The notes below the pieces were generated by a model. It made no database searches. It had not been told where the DNA came from and worked only from the letters and a program-made list of their open reading frames with translations. Shown piece after piece: positions 31,740 through 43,900 of a stretch of 64,000 nucleotides of DNA. The DNA lies in the NCBI GenBank assembly GCA_951799405.1, contig OX637356.1:9509229-9573228 (forward strand), given 5' to 3'. Each line of letters starts with the position of its first letter. Within the stretch, counting starts at the first letter, position 1. The translations under genes were made by a program, and so were the position numbers. The stretch comes from Agapetus fuscipes. Lineage: Eukaryota; Arthropoda; Insecta; Trichoptera; Glossosomatidae.

Positions 31740-32369
31740 TGTTATGGCATCAATTCTCTTGTCCAGGTTCAGGTGTAATTCTTTTCCAGTGGGGAGAATC
31801 GGTGACACAACTTCTTGTGGATTAACAAAAGACTGATTTACTTTTATCGTATAACTATATATTTGATAATACTTTTAGTTGTACAAAGGTAACATGAACT
31901 GTGAACAGCTCAAACTCAGTAATTGTAATCTATTGTATGGAGGGTGTGGCAGGTATATATAAAGGTTCAAAAATACAGGGTGGAAGGGATGATGATATTA
32001 TTAGAAGGGCCTAGGGATAATATTATTGTAAGGGCTGCGGGTGGTCAACTTATCTCTTTGCACTTGAGTGTGACCTACCCCTGCGCAGGTTTTGAATGAA
32101 TAGAAATAATGCAATTCAATACAGAAAATAAACAATACAATTTTGGGCACATTTTAGAAAGTACATGTTAAAAGTAACATACAAATAAAAGGTATCTTTG
32201 AAATTAAAGAAACAATGTTAAAGTATTGTTGTAAATATTTTAAATAGACTATGCTAGAATTGTGAGAGACATGTTAAAAATGACACATAAATAAAATATT
32301 GTCCTTTGAAATAAGGAAACAAAAGTAAGGGTATTGTTAAAAAGGTACAATAGGAAGGGTATCGTAACA
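31740..32369 (-). repeat. 5' LTR
   Basis: 630 bp partner of the LTR at 24472; followed by CCAT (32370-32373). The two LTRs show no difference that I could find on reading. Confidence 0.9.
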
Positions 32370-32507
32370 CCATGTATGGGTGTAACTTGGGGGAGGCGAG
32401 GGGTGACAGCTGCCTCCCCAGAATTGTCAAGCCCAGTAGGTATAGGTATTTTGTCAACGCAGAGTATTGAAGTAAAATAATATACAAAAATCTAACTATA
32501 GGTTATT

Positions 32508-32612
32508 AAAAATCTAATAAGCAAAGATATATTAACATTTATGATTCATATTTTAGGAACACCCATAAGCAGACATGTGTAAATTTGGGCTTACATATTA
32601 TGCTGCATGTGT
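32508..32612 (-). repeat. LINE 3' tail fragment (family A)
   Basis: Short reverse family A segment (GCAAAGATATATTAACATTT to ATGCTGCATGTGTG). Confidence 0.55.
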
Positions 32613-32906
32613 GTGTTTCTCTGTCATGTGTCGCTAAATCTAATCTAATCTTATCTAAGTTGCAAAGATATGTAACATTGGGGATTCACATTATAATATG
32701 CATTTTTACAAGAAGACGCATATAAGTTCGCGCTTAAACATGCAGCATGTGGACTTTTAAAATAAAAACCTATACCTACCTCAAATGAACATAAACCCTA
32801 CAACTCTTGTCACCCTTCCCTGCCTTGACATTTGCACCAATTTTTACAGTAGGTATACATGGTCAGCGTCATAACAAGCTATCAGTCGAGGAACATAAAT
32901 AAGTAA
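32613..32906 (-). repeat. Family A tail with adjoining CATGTGTCGCTAAATC junction
   Basis: Reverse family A copy (32638-32906). The 25 bp to its left (TTTCTCTGTCATGTGTCGC) are the same as those bordering the copy at 37712-38000, so this is an inverted piece of that composite rather than an independent insertion. It lies between the Ty3/gypsy element and GR-b. Confidence 0.65.
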
Positions 32907-33428
32907 TTTATAAAATAATATAACAAGTAATAAAATAATCTGTTGCTCATGTTGATTGATGATTGTAAGTAAAAATGGCCTGAAAAAGTTAAAATCTGCA
33001 ATTTGAATCAGGACCTACAAAGGGTATTCCATACCTTACTGTCACCATAATTATTGCCCTCGGGCTCATGATGAATTTGTCATACTCACAATATACCTAC
33101 CCATGCTCAAAAACTTCAATCCGTTTAAATAATAAAGCGATTAAGTAAACATCTACGTAGGTTTTGAATTGTTTTACACTTAAGTAAATTGTTTTCTTGA
33201 TGAAGTGTATGTTTTTCTGACAAATAAATAAGTACCTGACGAGTTTTCATAAGACTAAAATGTTTTTTTTAATCCTTGCTGATATAACCTAAAAAAGTAA
33301 TTTAATCTTTTAATTTAGTTAAGTACTTTACATAAAAATACAAACAATCCTTAGGTAGTTTGTAGTTCTTACAAATTGCGGGTACTTAGTTCTATTTTAT
33401 ATGTGTTTGGTGAAGCAGTTTGTTAAAT

Positions 33429-36400
33429 ATGGCAGAATTAAAAATGTTTAAGTCTAAACAGAATAAAATTAATGTTTTCCATACTTTAAAACCGCTGTAT
33501 GTGATAAGCTTTGTGTTTGGAATGCACAAATTTAATCTAAGAAATGGTGAACTTTATACATTAGGATCTAGAAGCATTTTCTATTCAATGACTATAACAG
33601 TTTCCCTCACTCTTTACACCGCCTACAGTTTATATTGCAATAAGTTACACGGTTACTTTGATCAGACCAACTTATCGTGGATGGTAACTGACACTATTGC
33701 AAGCGCATGTGTCATATGTACGCCCGTCTCTTCTATTCTGCTGACAATCTTTTTCACCGATGACTTGGTGCTGAAATTTTACTCAAATATAAACAAAATT
33801 GATCAGATACTTCAAACGCCAAAAGACTTTCATGTTCATTACAGGAATAAAACAACTTTCATATTGATTTGCTGGTGGCTTTATATGGTTTTTGTGGTGA
33901 TAAGCGATGGTTTGATTTGGCAAACGGCTGGAAATTATTTACTTGTACCGACTTACATAATGCTGATTCTATCAGATATTGTTTTCCTTCAGTATGCCTT
34001 TGATGTCAATCTTGTAATATTTAGGTATGAACTTGTATCTACTCAATTACAAACTCTCTTTCATAAAAGTAAAGAACACATGTCAGATGAAAAAGATTAT
34101 GCCTCTAATGCAGCTATGTGGGACAGGCTGTTTGAAGGGGCTATTAAGAGTTTACTCAAGGACAAACACAAATGGAAAGTTTCCAATATTGGCTTACCGG
34201 AGCATATTGAAGTTCTGGATAAATTAGCCGACAGTGTGGATATCATCAATTCAGTATATGGTATTCAGGTAAAATATTACTTTGTATTTATGATATGTGA
34301 CTGACATGATTGATGATAGACTGACAAAGTATGTATACAAAGAAAGTGTGAAAGGAAAAAGAGGGAAGGGACGACCGAGAAAAGTATGGAGTGATCAGAT
34401 TGAGGAGATTGTGAAAGTATGGGATATACTTACAAAGTGAGAGTAAAATAAGAAAATGCATGAAAAAGGTGATGGATATGAAGAAATTGAAAGAGGTACG
34501 TAAGGATAAGAAAAAATGGAGGCAGCTCTGCAGAGGCTCTGGCTACCCCTAGCGGAATGGCGACAGAGTTACAGTTACTTATTATTTAGGTACTATATAT
34601 CATAACAAAATACATTCCAGATTCTTCATAGGCATAACAACATGTGATGTTTTTTGGTCTATTTGATTAAATGCAGCCAACGCTGCCTCTCAAACACCAT
34701 TTTCCTCCAGTTTATACTCCAACAATTGGCCCCCACTCTGTCTAGCCATTTTTTCTGCTTCTTCCCGCGCTGCCTTGCACTCCCCTGAGTTCATCATTGC
34801 AACCATCTTTTCCATGCTCACTTTGTGCATTTGCTGTATGCTACTTAGTCAATGCCTAAATTTACTGGACCACGTCTTTTTACTTTATAGCAGTCCGAAG
34901 GACTGTTATAAAGTATTGTATTCGTCCGAAAAAAAAAAAATGAGGTTTCAACGGAAATGAGTTGTCCTGCACCAGGACATGCAAAAAAACCTAATTTGTC
35001 GAACCTGTCCGTCCGTCCGTCCGTCCGTCCGTATGAGTGTATGTCCCAGCCGAAACTACTGATCGTAGAGACACCAATTTTTGGATTTAGAGAATTGACA
35101 ACCACAGAATTTGATGGGCCGACTGGCATGGCACCACCCTGAAAATTCAAGATGGCTGCCATACAAAAAAAACATAAAATTGCACTTTTTTCAAAAACGG
35201 CTCTAACGATTTTCTTTAAAATTTCAGTGTGGTCGTTGCTTAAATTGTCGCAAAGAAAATTTGTTATGGCAACACTCTTCCCAACCTGCGTCTATGAGTT
35301 GCCATATGAAAGAAAAAAACGATTGTGATTATCTCGAAAATGGCTGGGTCGACAAAAAAAAAATGTTTTACAATATTACGTACAATATTAATTTCTACAA
35401 AAATTTAAAGAATACTTTAAAAAAATTTGTACTTAAAGAACCGTTTACACGATCTCAAAATTTTCATCGAAAATATTAAAAAGACCCATAAAAACGCAAT
35501 TTTGTAAAACTTTTTTTAGATTCACAAGAAAGAAAAATTTATAAACTTCTTTGTAATGTTATTTGTTTTTCACTATTTTGAGAATTCAAGATGGCTTCCA
35601 AAGAGGAGAAAACTTCAAATGCGATTTTCTCAAAAACGGCTCGAACGATTTTTTTTAAATTTTCAGTAAAGTAGTTGCTTGATACATTTTTATCAAATTT
35701 AGTTATGGCAACATTTGTACTAATCTGCGTCTATGAGTTGCCATATGAAAAAAATAAACAATTGTGATTTTCTCAGAAGTCAAAGCGTTGACAAAAAAGA
35801 TATGTTCAACAATATTATACGTAACATCAAATTCTATATAATTATTATAACTATATTAAAAATAAAATAATTTTTTTGAAAATAAAAACATAAAGGGCCG
35901 TTTACATGATAACAAAAATTGAAATTAAAAGGCTACAAAAACCCATCAGAACGCAAAAAACTTTGATGTTTCTTAACTTTATCAGAATAAACTTTATTAT
36001 CACTATAATTCATAGTGAAACATTTTTCAAATTTTAGAAAATTCAAGATGGCTTCCGAACAGCTGAAAATTTCAAATGAGATTTTCTCAAAAACGGCTCC
36101 TACGATTTTCTTTATTTTTTTTGCATAATCCTTATTATAATACTGCTATGTAAAAACAATAACCATTGCCTCATAATTTACTTTGTTTTGGGGGTTGCCA
36201 TACAAGAGAAAAAAATAATTTAAAATTTCTCGGCAGAGAAAGGGTTAACTAAAAAATAATGTTCTATAATTGAAAATCTTTTATATATACCTACATACAT
36301 GAATCATTACTTTTTTCAAAAAATTATTATAAAGTATAGCCACCATACAAAGTGACAAATTTTCATACAAAAAATTATTGTAATATTTTTGGTAGCAAAA

Positions 36401-39400
36401 CGTCTAATACCCATAAATAAACCTACATAACAATTCGCTCAATCAATTGCTATAAAACAACAATAAGCATTGCCTCTTAATACTCTTTGTTTTGGGGGTT
36501 GCCATACAAGAGAAAACAATATTTTAAATTTTCCCGGCAGAGAACGGGTAAACTAAAAAATAATTTTCTGCAATTGAAAAGCTCTTATATATACCTTCAT
36601 TCATTAATCATTACTTTTTTCAAATAAATATTATAAGGTGTAGCCACCATACAAAGTGACAAATTTTAATACAAAAATGATTGTAATATTCTTGGTACTA
36701 AAACGCCTAATATAAAATACTAGGCTACGAGTCTTAAAATCTAGTAAGTTGTACCCATATGATAATCAATCATAACTTTCCAAAATATCAATGAAAAGTA
36801 TAGGTACCCACCAAACAAAGTGTTAGTTTTGATACAAACGGGATCAATGATAATACTGCAAAAAGACGATTGCTTAAAAAGATTAGCTTCATTACTTACA
36901 CACAACTAAATGTTTTGTTATGAAAATTGGCTATGACCTAAACATGACCGTATTTTGTGCTATAAAGTCCTGTGCAGTCCACTGTACAATTTATTTTTTA
37001 TCTAAATGATGTAATTTTTTATTTCTTTTCTATTTTATCACTTTTATGCTTTATTACATACCAAACATGGTTTGGATTTTATTTGTAAGTACACATTCAG
37101 CAGTTGTAAGCGCGAACTACACGTGTTGGTTTGTGGGCATACATCTGAGAGCTTAAAATGAATATATCCTTGCAACTTAGATTATAGATTATATAGATTA
37201 TATAAACATAGCCGTATTCACCCAAACGTAATCGGTAGACTTAAAAGCCATCTAAATTTTTGTTGAATCAAAATATCCAGGATTGATTCTATTGAGTTTT
37301 ATATGTACCGGTCCGTAGTCTAGTGGTTAACACTTTTGACTCGTAAATGGAAGGTTGTGGGTTCGAATCCCGGCGGAGCACAAAAAAATACTATTTATAT
37401 TTTCAAATATTCTCTTACGACCAAGCTCGCAGAGGGCTCTTGAGGTGTGATACACACAAAAACAGCGCTCACCAAATAAATCATCCTACTATTATTATTT
37501 ATATTATAACCTACCCACTTATGAAAATAAGACTTTGATTATACTGAATACGACCTTGCAATTTATATGATCAACAATCATCTTCATTGTTGCTCAGCAT
37601 TCTAAGGTCACTTGTCACAGTTTCAGAGACGTAAGCTATGTTTTTATTGGTGACAGGATAGATTGGCACAGTGACAAAATGACACATGACATCAAGACAC
37701 ATGACATTGTTGTGTATGTTCCTTGACTTATAGGTTGGTATGCGGCTGACCACTCATGCTGTAGAAAATGGTTCACTTTGCCAATATCACCTCTGTTCCA
37801 GGGAAGCTCGGCAAGAGTTGCAGAGTGTATGTTCATTTGAGATTTGGGTTCTTATGTTGTTAGTCCACATGCGGCATGTTTAAGCGTGAACTTATAATAA
37901 AAATGCATATTATAATGTGAATCCCCAATGTTACATATATTTGCAACTTAGATTAGATTTAGCGACACATGACAGAGAAACACACGGCAGAATGACACAT
38001 GACAGAACAACACATGACAGTACATCACATGACAAAACATCACTTTGACAAAACAACACAGAAAATACATCAGTATGACCAAAACATTACATTACAAAAC
38101 ATCACACACCTAAAACAGAACATTACCTGAAATGGCAAATAAAGCGGTTTTGTGTTGTGTCATTCTGTCATTGTTATGTTCTGTCATTGTTATGTTCTGT
38201 CATTGTTATGTTCTGTCATGTGTCGTTATGTCATGTGCCGTTATGTCATGTGTCGTTTTGTCACTGTGTCGTAACCGTTTTTATTACATTTTAGATGATA
38301 TTTCTGATAATGTGCTGCTTTCTGAACACCCTAACACCCTGCAACACTTTTTTACAAATGGATTACTCCACAGCAGATGTAAGACCAAAGATTGTTTTTT
38401 TTAGTAGCATAAATATTTTAAAAGGCAGTTCACAATATTTAAAAAACCATTATTATTTTCTTTATATTTAAAATATCACAAAATAGTTGGCGTAAAACTG
38501 GCCATCTAACCTGAGAAAATAAATAAGCAGCAGTGGCGAAGGGTGCCATACAAGCCGGTTTCCATCGGTTTCCCGTTTAAAATGAGGCAGAAATGATAAT
38601 AAAGTAGACTGCATGGTTTCAATGGGGAAAAAATATGTATTGTTTCTTTGGTTTTAAATGTATTTTTTTTACTTTGTGCCTATATTTTTTTTAATACTTT
38701 GTTACATCAATTTAAAAGGGAAGCCGATGGGAACCGGCTTTTATGGCACCCTTCACCACTGATAAGCAGGTACCAACCACTCCCAAGAGCAACTCTTGAA
38801 GACAACACAATAAGAAGTTGCAATCACCCCAGTTTAGTTTGTTTTTTGCATTTCTATTAGCACTCATATTTGCTAAAACAATTAATGACACAAAGAGATG
38901 TAGTAGCTACTATGAAAATGCCTGTTTTCCATGATATTATGTGTTTCAGGTGGGGATGAGGTGTTTTGTTACATTCAACTGGATATTCCATGCCCTCGTC
39001 ATGTTCACCATTACATTTTGGAATGCAGAAATCTTAACTCGCAAGGCCCAGATGACACGCATTGTTGCTAATAAAGTTATGGTCAATGAATACCTGGGTA
39101 AGTGAGCTTTTTAAGGATTATTCATGACAAATTAATTGAAATAAAACCACCGAAGATTTCAAGATCATTTTTAATTTAGGTTGAGAAGTGTAGACTGTAG
39201 GTGCTTTTGGAATTGGCTTTATAGGGACTACCCTTTTAAAAAAATTGTACAAAATTCAAGTAGTTTATACTCATTATTTTTTTAAATGGCGGCGCTGTGG
39301 ATGATTCATTTTTAATTTAAGTTATTCATTTAAAAATAACTGTCTGCCTTTGCCTAAAATCGGTCACCAAAATGTCCATCAAGCCTTACAGCATTGTTTA

Positions 39401-39949
39401 GACAATCAAATCAGCAGAGAGCTTCTAATTCACACAAAAACAGCGCTTACCAAATAAATCATCCTTATATTTATTTATTTTTCAATGATGCTTATCATTT
39501 AATTTGGTTGTTAAGGAGCTATTTCCGAACCCGGCCACTGTGGACACTATTAAGTCCAAACACAATAATCTATAACTAGAGACAGATTCTCCTTAAATAT
39601 ACATAGTGCAAATAATTAATGAAGTATTTCAGCGGTAACTTTGTAGAATTCCATTTTTAAATACAAAAACAAACACTGTTTAATTCTACTTATTTAACAG
39701 TGCTGGTTTTCATATTTTTATTGTTTATAGTGTAAATAGTTTATTGATCAAGAATGTGTGTTAAATGAACTTTTTCTTCCTTTTTCAGCCAACTCCCAGC
39801 ACTTCCAGTTTTCCTTACTGATGAGGCAGCTATCAGAGCGTCCAATCATCCTAACGGCCTTTAACTTCTTCACTATCGACTTTACCTTAGCTTATAGTTT
39901 TGTTGCAACTTTTGCCACTTATGTTGTTATCCTTGTTCAAATGAAGTAA
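33429..39949 (+). CDS. Gustatory receptor GR-b, complete, 4 exons
   Basis: Putative insect gustatory receptor. Exons: 33429-34268, 38295-38378, 38950-39097, 39789-39949 (840+84+148+161 nt), 410 aa, phases 0/0/1 as in its neighbours. Exon 1: KINVFHTLKPLYVISFVFGM, FFTDDLVLKFYSNINKIDQI, VISDGLIWQTAGNYLLVPTY, EVLDKLADSVDIINSVYGIQ. Exon 2: MIFLIMCCFLNTLTPCNTFL. Exon 3: VTFNWIFHALVMFTITFWNA, EILTRKAQMTRIVANK. Exon 4: RPIILTAFNFFTIDFTLAYS and TYVVILVQMK (TYhhhhhQ signature). ATG at 33429 is used; the upstream TTG is not. AATAAA (39948-39953) overlaps the stop codon, so the 3' UTR is probably very short. Intron 1 (4 kb) holds a hairpin-headed repeat and a minisatellite with inverted arms. Confidence 0.88.
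34300..34580 (+). mobile_element. LINE 3' terminal fragment (family C)
   Basis: Reads as an RT C-terminal tail, GKRGKGRPRKVWSDQIEEIV, with one frameshift, followed by GGAGGCAGCTCTGCAGAGGC and CTAGCGGAATGGCGACAGAG and an imperfect ACAGTTACTT end. Copies or pieces also at 19330-19395, 43600-44330 and 52225-52905. It begins 32 bp after GR-b exon 1. Confidence 0.65.
34876..36960 (+). repeat. Hairpin-headed repeat (family H), copy A
   Basis: Starts with a long hairpin (34881-34915: 16 paired positions around a GAA loop), then a second hairpin GTCCTG-CAC-CAGGAC (34964-34978), a (GTCC)n tract (about 35007-35031), and three imperfect modules with TTCAAGATGGCT and TCAAAAACGGCTC (about 35140, 35585, 36045). 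Then AT-rich sequence with repeated CACCATACAAAGTG. No coding potential. In GR-b intron 1. Superfamily unknown. Confidence 0.7.
37070..37200 (+). repeat. LINE 3' tail fragment (family A)
   Basis: Last ~130 bp of family A in forward orientation (TTTGTAAGTACACATTCAGC to CTTGCAACTTAGATTATAGA). Confidence 0.75.
37305..37495 (+). repeat. tRNA-derived SINE (family S2)
   Basis: tRNA-like head: GTCCGTAGTCTAGTGGTTAA (A box) and GGTTCGAATCCCGGCGGAGC (B box). Then ATTTATATTTTCAAATATTC and CTCGCAGAGGGCTCTTGAGG, ending CACCAAATAAATCATCCTA with an AT tail. Partial tails of the same family: about 39425-39480, 54612-54682, 56370-56440 and 62640-62690. Confidence 0.78.
37640..38285. repeat. Minisatellite with inverted arms (ACACATGACA / TGTCATGTGT), split by a family A insertion
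   Basis: Left arm: GCACAGTGACAAAATGACAC followed by many units like ACACATGACAnA (37666-37705 and 37966-38130). Right arm: the complement, TGTCATTCTGTCATTGTTATG then TGTCATGTGTCGTTATG units to CACTGTGTCG at about 38270. The outer ends are inverted copies of each other. A family A tail interrupts the left arm at 37712-37965. In GR-b intron 1, 20 bp upstream of exon 2. Confidence 0.65.
37712..37965 (+). repeat. LINE 3' tail copy (family A)
   Basis: Forward copy from TTGTGTATGTTCCTTGACTT to TTGCAACTTAGATTAGATTT, inserted in the left arm of the minisatellite. Confidence 0.78.
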
Positions 39950-40912
39950 TAAACAACATTGTTATGCAGATTCTTCCAGTTGTTTTCCTCATTTCTGAGG
40001 ATTGTGACCCTCTAGCTGGTTTCCCATGAGGTCTTGGATGATAAAAAATCATTAGTCCCTGGATTCATCATCATCATAAGCTTGACAGCCCTGGGTGGGC
40101 CTTGGCTGAATCCAGGAGTCTCCTCCTCTCTCGCCTGTACATCACCTTTGCTTTTCAGCCATGTATGTCTGCCTTGGCTGCATCTGCGTTGACACCGCCC
40201 CTGGATTAAGGCTTCCACAGCAGAGAGGTCCGTGAGTTTCATCTAGTTGATGCATCTAGATGGAGATTTACATTTGTCACCTTATTCATCACATGAGCTG
40301 AAAAACATAGCTTGTTTTCAAAGAGACTTAAGTCAGGTACCAAGTCAACAAAATAGAACAGAAAACACATACTTACTTTCCCACTCATTAATAAAAAATA
40401 CTGGGCATAGATCACAAGGTTCTGATTCCCTTATTGCCAATAACTTATAAGTGGTAGAATGAGGTCTGCATGTAAATTGCCATGGACAATACTTGTCGTC
40501 ACCTGGCCTGGTGGCTAGTGAAAAGGTGTATATTTATTTTTTTATTGGTTGCTAAGGACAACAGTCCCATACAAAAGTGATGTTTGGTCGCCAAGAAAAA
40601 ATTTCCAAACTATATAAAAAAAATGCTCCAGTCTCATTGTTACGGAGGTATATAAATGTAATACAATTAATTAAATCAGTGAAAAATTTAATTTAGTATG
40701 ATTTGTAAAAGCTTTTGTATACACCATTCATTTCATTAAAACGTGATAAATCTACCTATTAGGTTAATGGATATTGTGGAATATGAATAATAAAAACTAA
40801 AATAATACTAAAAAATTCACACCTCACAGCTTTGTTTTCTTTAAAAACTACAATGGTATCCCATTAGAGTGATTGCCATACTCGTGAATCTATTTTTGGG
40901 GAATAACCTAAA
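39950..40912. other. Spacer between GR-b and GR-c
   Basis: About 960 bp. 40045-40205 is an unclassified repeat (GACAGCCCTGGGTGGGCCTT, GGCTGAATCCAGGA, TGCATCTGCGTTGACACC), also found at 45228-45385. The remainder contains the GR-c promoter region; no core element is recognised. Confidence 0.5.
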
Positions 40913-43900
40913 ATGTTGCCATCAAGTAAAAATAAAATCAATATCTTCTTCAGTTTGAAACCATTTTATTTTACTTGTTTGCTATTCGGCATGCAAAAGT
41001 TTAGTTTTCATCAAAATAAAATAACCAAAATGCGGCATGAAAGTGTAATTTACTGTTGGATTGTAATGTTTTCTTTGATATTTTACACAGTCTATGGTTT
41101 TTACCTAAATGAAACAAATGGCTATTTTAAAAACAACAACCTATCATCAATGGTAACTGATTTAGTTATCAACATTGCTGTTAGCATCCCAGTCATTTTA
41201 TCAACGATTCTGTCGACAGTTTTCAATGGGGATTTGATCGTCGAGTTTTACACCAACGTGGAATATATCGATGACATTTTAAAAACGCCGGAAAGCTTTC
41301 ACAAGCATTTTAGAAACAAAATTTATATGATTTTATTGTCCACATTGCCTTACGCCTTCTTTGTGGTTATAAGTGACGGATATATCTGGCAGATCAACGG
41401 CAATTATCTTTTGATTCCTGGATACATCTTGACAATTTTATGTGACATAATCATCTTACAATATGTAATTGACGTTACTATTCTTATATATCGTTATCAA
41501 CTTCTTAACCTCCAGTTGTACGGACTTTTTGACAAATCTGAGGAGTACTTAAGTAACACGTGGCTGTGGGATATATTGTTCAGAAGATCTGATGAGTTTT
41601 TGAAACAGAATAAAGATTTGTGGAGTGGTTTTGATGAACCAAATACAATCACAAAACTGATAGAAGTCATTGACAAATTGGCGGATAATGTTGAAATCAT
41701 AAATACTACTTATGGTTTACAGGTAAGAGGTATATTTAAATAAAATTGTCTTGTCTTTATTTGCTTAAGATGGGCCATTCACTTTGCAGAATGCAAAAAT
41801 TAGCATATTTTTGATCAAAGTCGATTGGTGTACTTGCTCCAATAAATTAGAATTGCACACAATTCGTGTTCTAGCAATTATTGATATGAAATTTAAAGAG
41901 TGATTGCACAATCAATGAGTTTGTCCATTGTTATTGTCTTATCGGTAGCAGCTTAGGCTGAGAATAAACTTTGTTTCTTTGATGTTTCTCTCTTTTTTCA
42001 TGCAACTTAGGTGAAGATTGAGTTTAGAGCCGATTTTAACAAAAAGTATATTATTTACAGCGGACTTTCAACTGACAAGTATTCAACACCATTATTCTTT
42101 AAAATTTTATTATCTTGCCTTTGCTAAGTGGGGTGAAATGATCCACCCATAGATAAAAGTTTATCTATGGATCCACGATACTGTTTTTTTGTAAGCGCTA
42201 CATATTATTTATTAATTTTCAGATAATCTTCCTGTCACTATTCGAGTTTTTTGAAATTTTAACGGCCTGCAACACATACCTACAAGTGAACATTTCTGTT
42301 TTACAATATGTAAGTAAGGACTGCTAAAGACGAGGTCAGTAGAGGATGTGTCATATTGTCTGGATGCATACAAACAGGATGCCATGGCCATTGATCTTTC
42401 ATTAAAAAAGCCAATATACTAACACACTTGTCCAACTGTCCTCGTCTGAACCAAATTTTCTTAGACGGGGGTTTGACAGTCGCATTTGTGATCCAAAAAT
42501 ATAATGTTAGATCAAATATTTTTTTGCTGCCAAAAGACATTAAATAGTGTGGATGGCTCAACACATTTAAAATGTGTGGAAAAAATGTGAAGTCATTTGG
42601 CCGGGCTAAGACAGAACAGAGACACATAGCTTTTATCCATTATTGGTTCCACAACAAATCGGTCACAAACAACTCATTTACGAAAGCTCGGCCATGGACA
42701 AATCGGTCACACGACAGTTTGTCAACACAGCTTTTCGGTCAACGACATTTCGATTACATACAATATAGGTCCACAGACAGCTCCATCACAGAAAACAACA
42801 ATTAATTACAGTTATGGTAATTACAAAGGTTGGAGAGAACAGTTCTCTGTGAAGAAGCTGTTTGTGGATCTATATTGTATGTGACGGAAATGTCGTAGAT
42901 CAAAAAGTCGACAAGCTGTATGTGGACGAGTTATCTTTGACTAATTTGTCATGACACGACGGAAACACGGCAGACACACATGCACCCACCTACTAATGCA
43001 CTCGCGCTCGACGCGTGTGAACAAGTTTAAGATATTTTTACTATTATGTATTTTGGGAATTTTTGATACATTGAAAAACATTTTTTTTCCATTATGTTTA
43101 AGGCTGAGCTCACATACACGGTCGTGGCAGATTTCATTGTCCACAGCTTGCTATTCTTCTTTGCCAAGGTTGGTCATGCTGAAGTTTTAACCCGGAAAGC
43201 AAACATGACCCTCGTTTTGGTGAATAAACTAATAATCAACGAGGATTTGAGTAAGCGCAACATTTTGCAGTCACATTTGTTTATTTGTGAACACTACTGT
43301 AAGTCAAAACATTCTAGATTTATAATTTTTCCGAAATGTCCCTGATGATGTCATAGATATATATAATTAGTCCCTCTGGGTCATATTCTTATCTTCTTCT
43401 TTGCCACATCTATCGGCGATCATAGTGGCTATTTTGACCTTGGATGCTGCAGCTCGAAACAGAGACTTAGTGCTGGGATCCAGGCCATCACATCCATCTT
43501 TTCTAGACTGTATTGGTTCACTTGCTGAATGTGACCTAGCCAGTTAAGTTTACTGACTTTTACTGACCGGACCACATCACCGTCTTGTTACAGCTAATAT
43601 CCGTCACAATAACTGTAACTGTAATTCTGCCATTCCGCTAGGGTGGCTAGAGCTTCTGCAGAACTGCCTCCATTTCTTCCTATCCTTACATACCTTTTCA
43701 ATTCAGTCATATTCATCACCTCTTTTATGCATTTTCTTCTTTTATGCTTCACTTTTGCCAATGCCACCCCGGTTCAGGGAACGGCGGCAGGAGTTGCAAG
43801 GCTTATGTCCATGTGAGGTTTTCTTTATTTGTATGCACACATGCAGAATGTGTAGGCGCGAACCTACATGTGCCTGTCTGTAGGCATGCATTTCATATGA

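Larger units (their letters stand above)
24472..32369 (-). mobile_element. Full-length Ty3/gypsy (errantivirus-like) retrotransposon
   Basis: 7898 bp element, transcribed leftward, between two 630 bp LTRs that look identical by eye, each starting TGTTA and ending TAACA, with a CCAT target duplication. Order 5' to 3' on the minus strand: LTR, primer-binding region, gag, pol (protease, RT, RNase H, integrase), env-like ORF3, polypurine tract, LTR. gag and pol are open, so the copy is young. ORF3 lacks an ATG near its start and its N-terminal half. The element occupies the 9.1 kb gap between the divergent genes GR-a and GR-b; without it the gap would be about 1.2 kb. Confidence 0.93.

Noticed and set aside
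35007..35031. (GTCC)n tract and (GTAT)n tract at 50920-50950 as possible telomeric or regulatory repeats
   Set aside because: They occupy the same position in copies of family H and are simple-sequence expansions in that repeat, not telomeric TTAGG.
37640..38285. CRISPR-like array
   Set aside because: Units are short, contiguous and without unique spacers of uniform size, and the genome is eukaryotic; it is a minisatellite.
42301..42627. Minus-strand ORF of 108 codons in GR-c intron 2
   Set aside because: Overlaps the end of GR-c exon 2, shows no motif, and lies in repeat-rich intron sequence.
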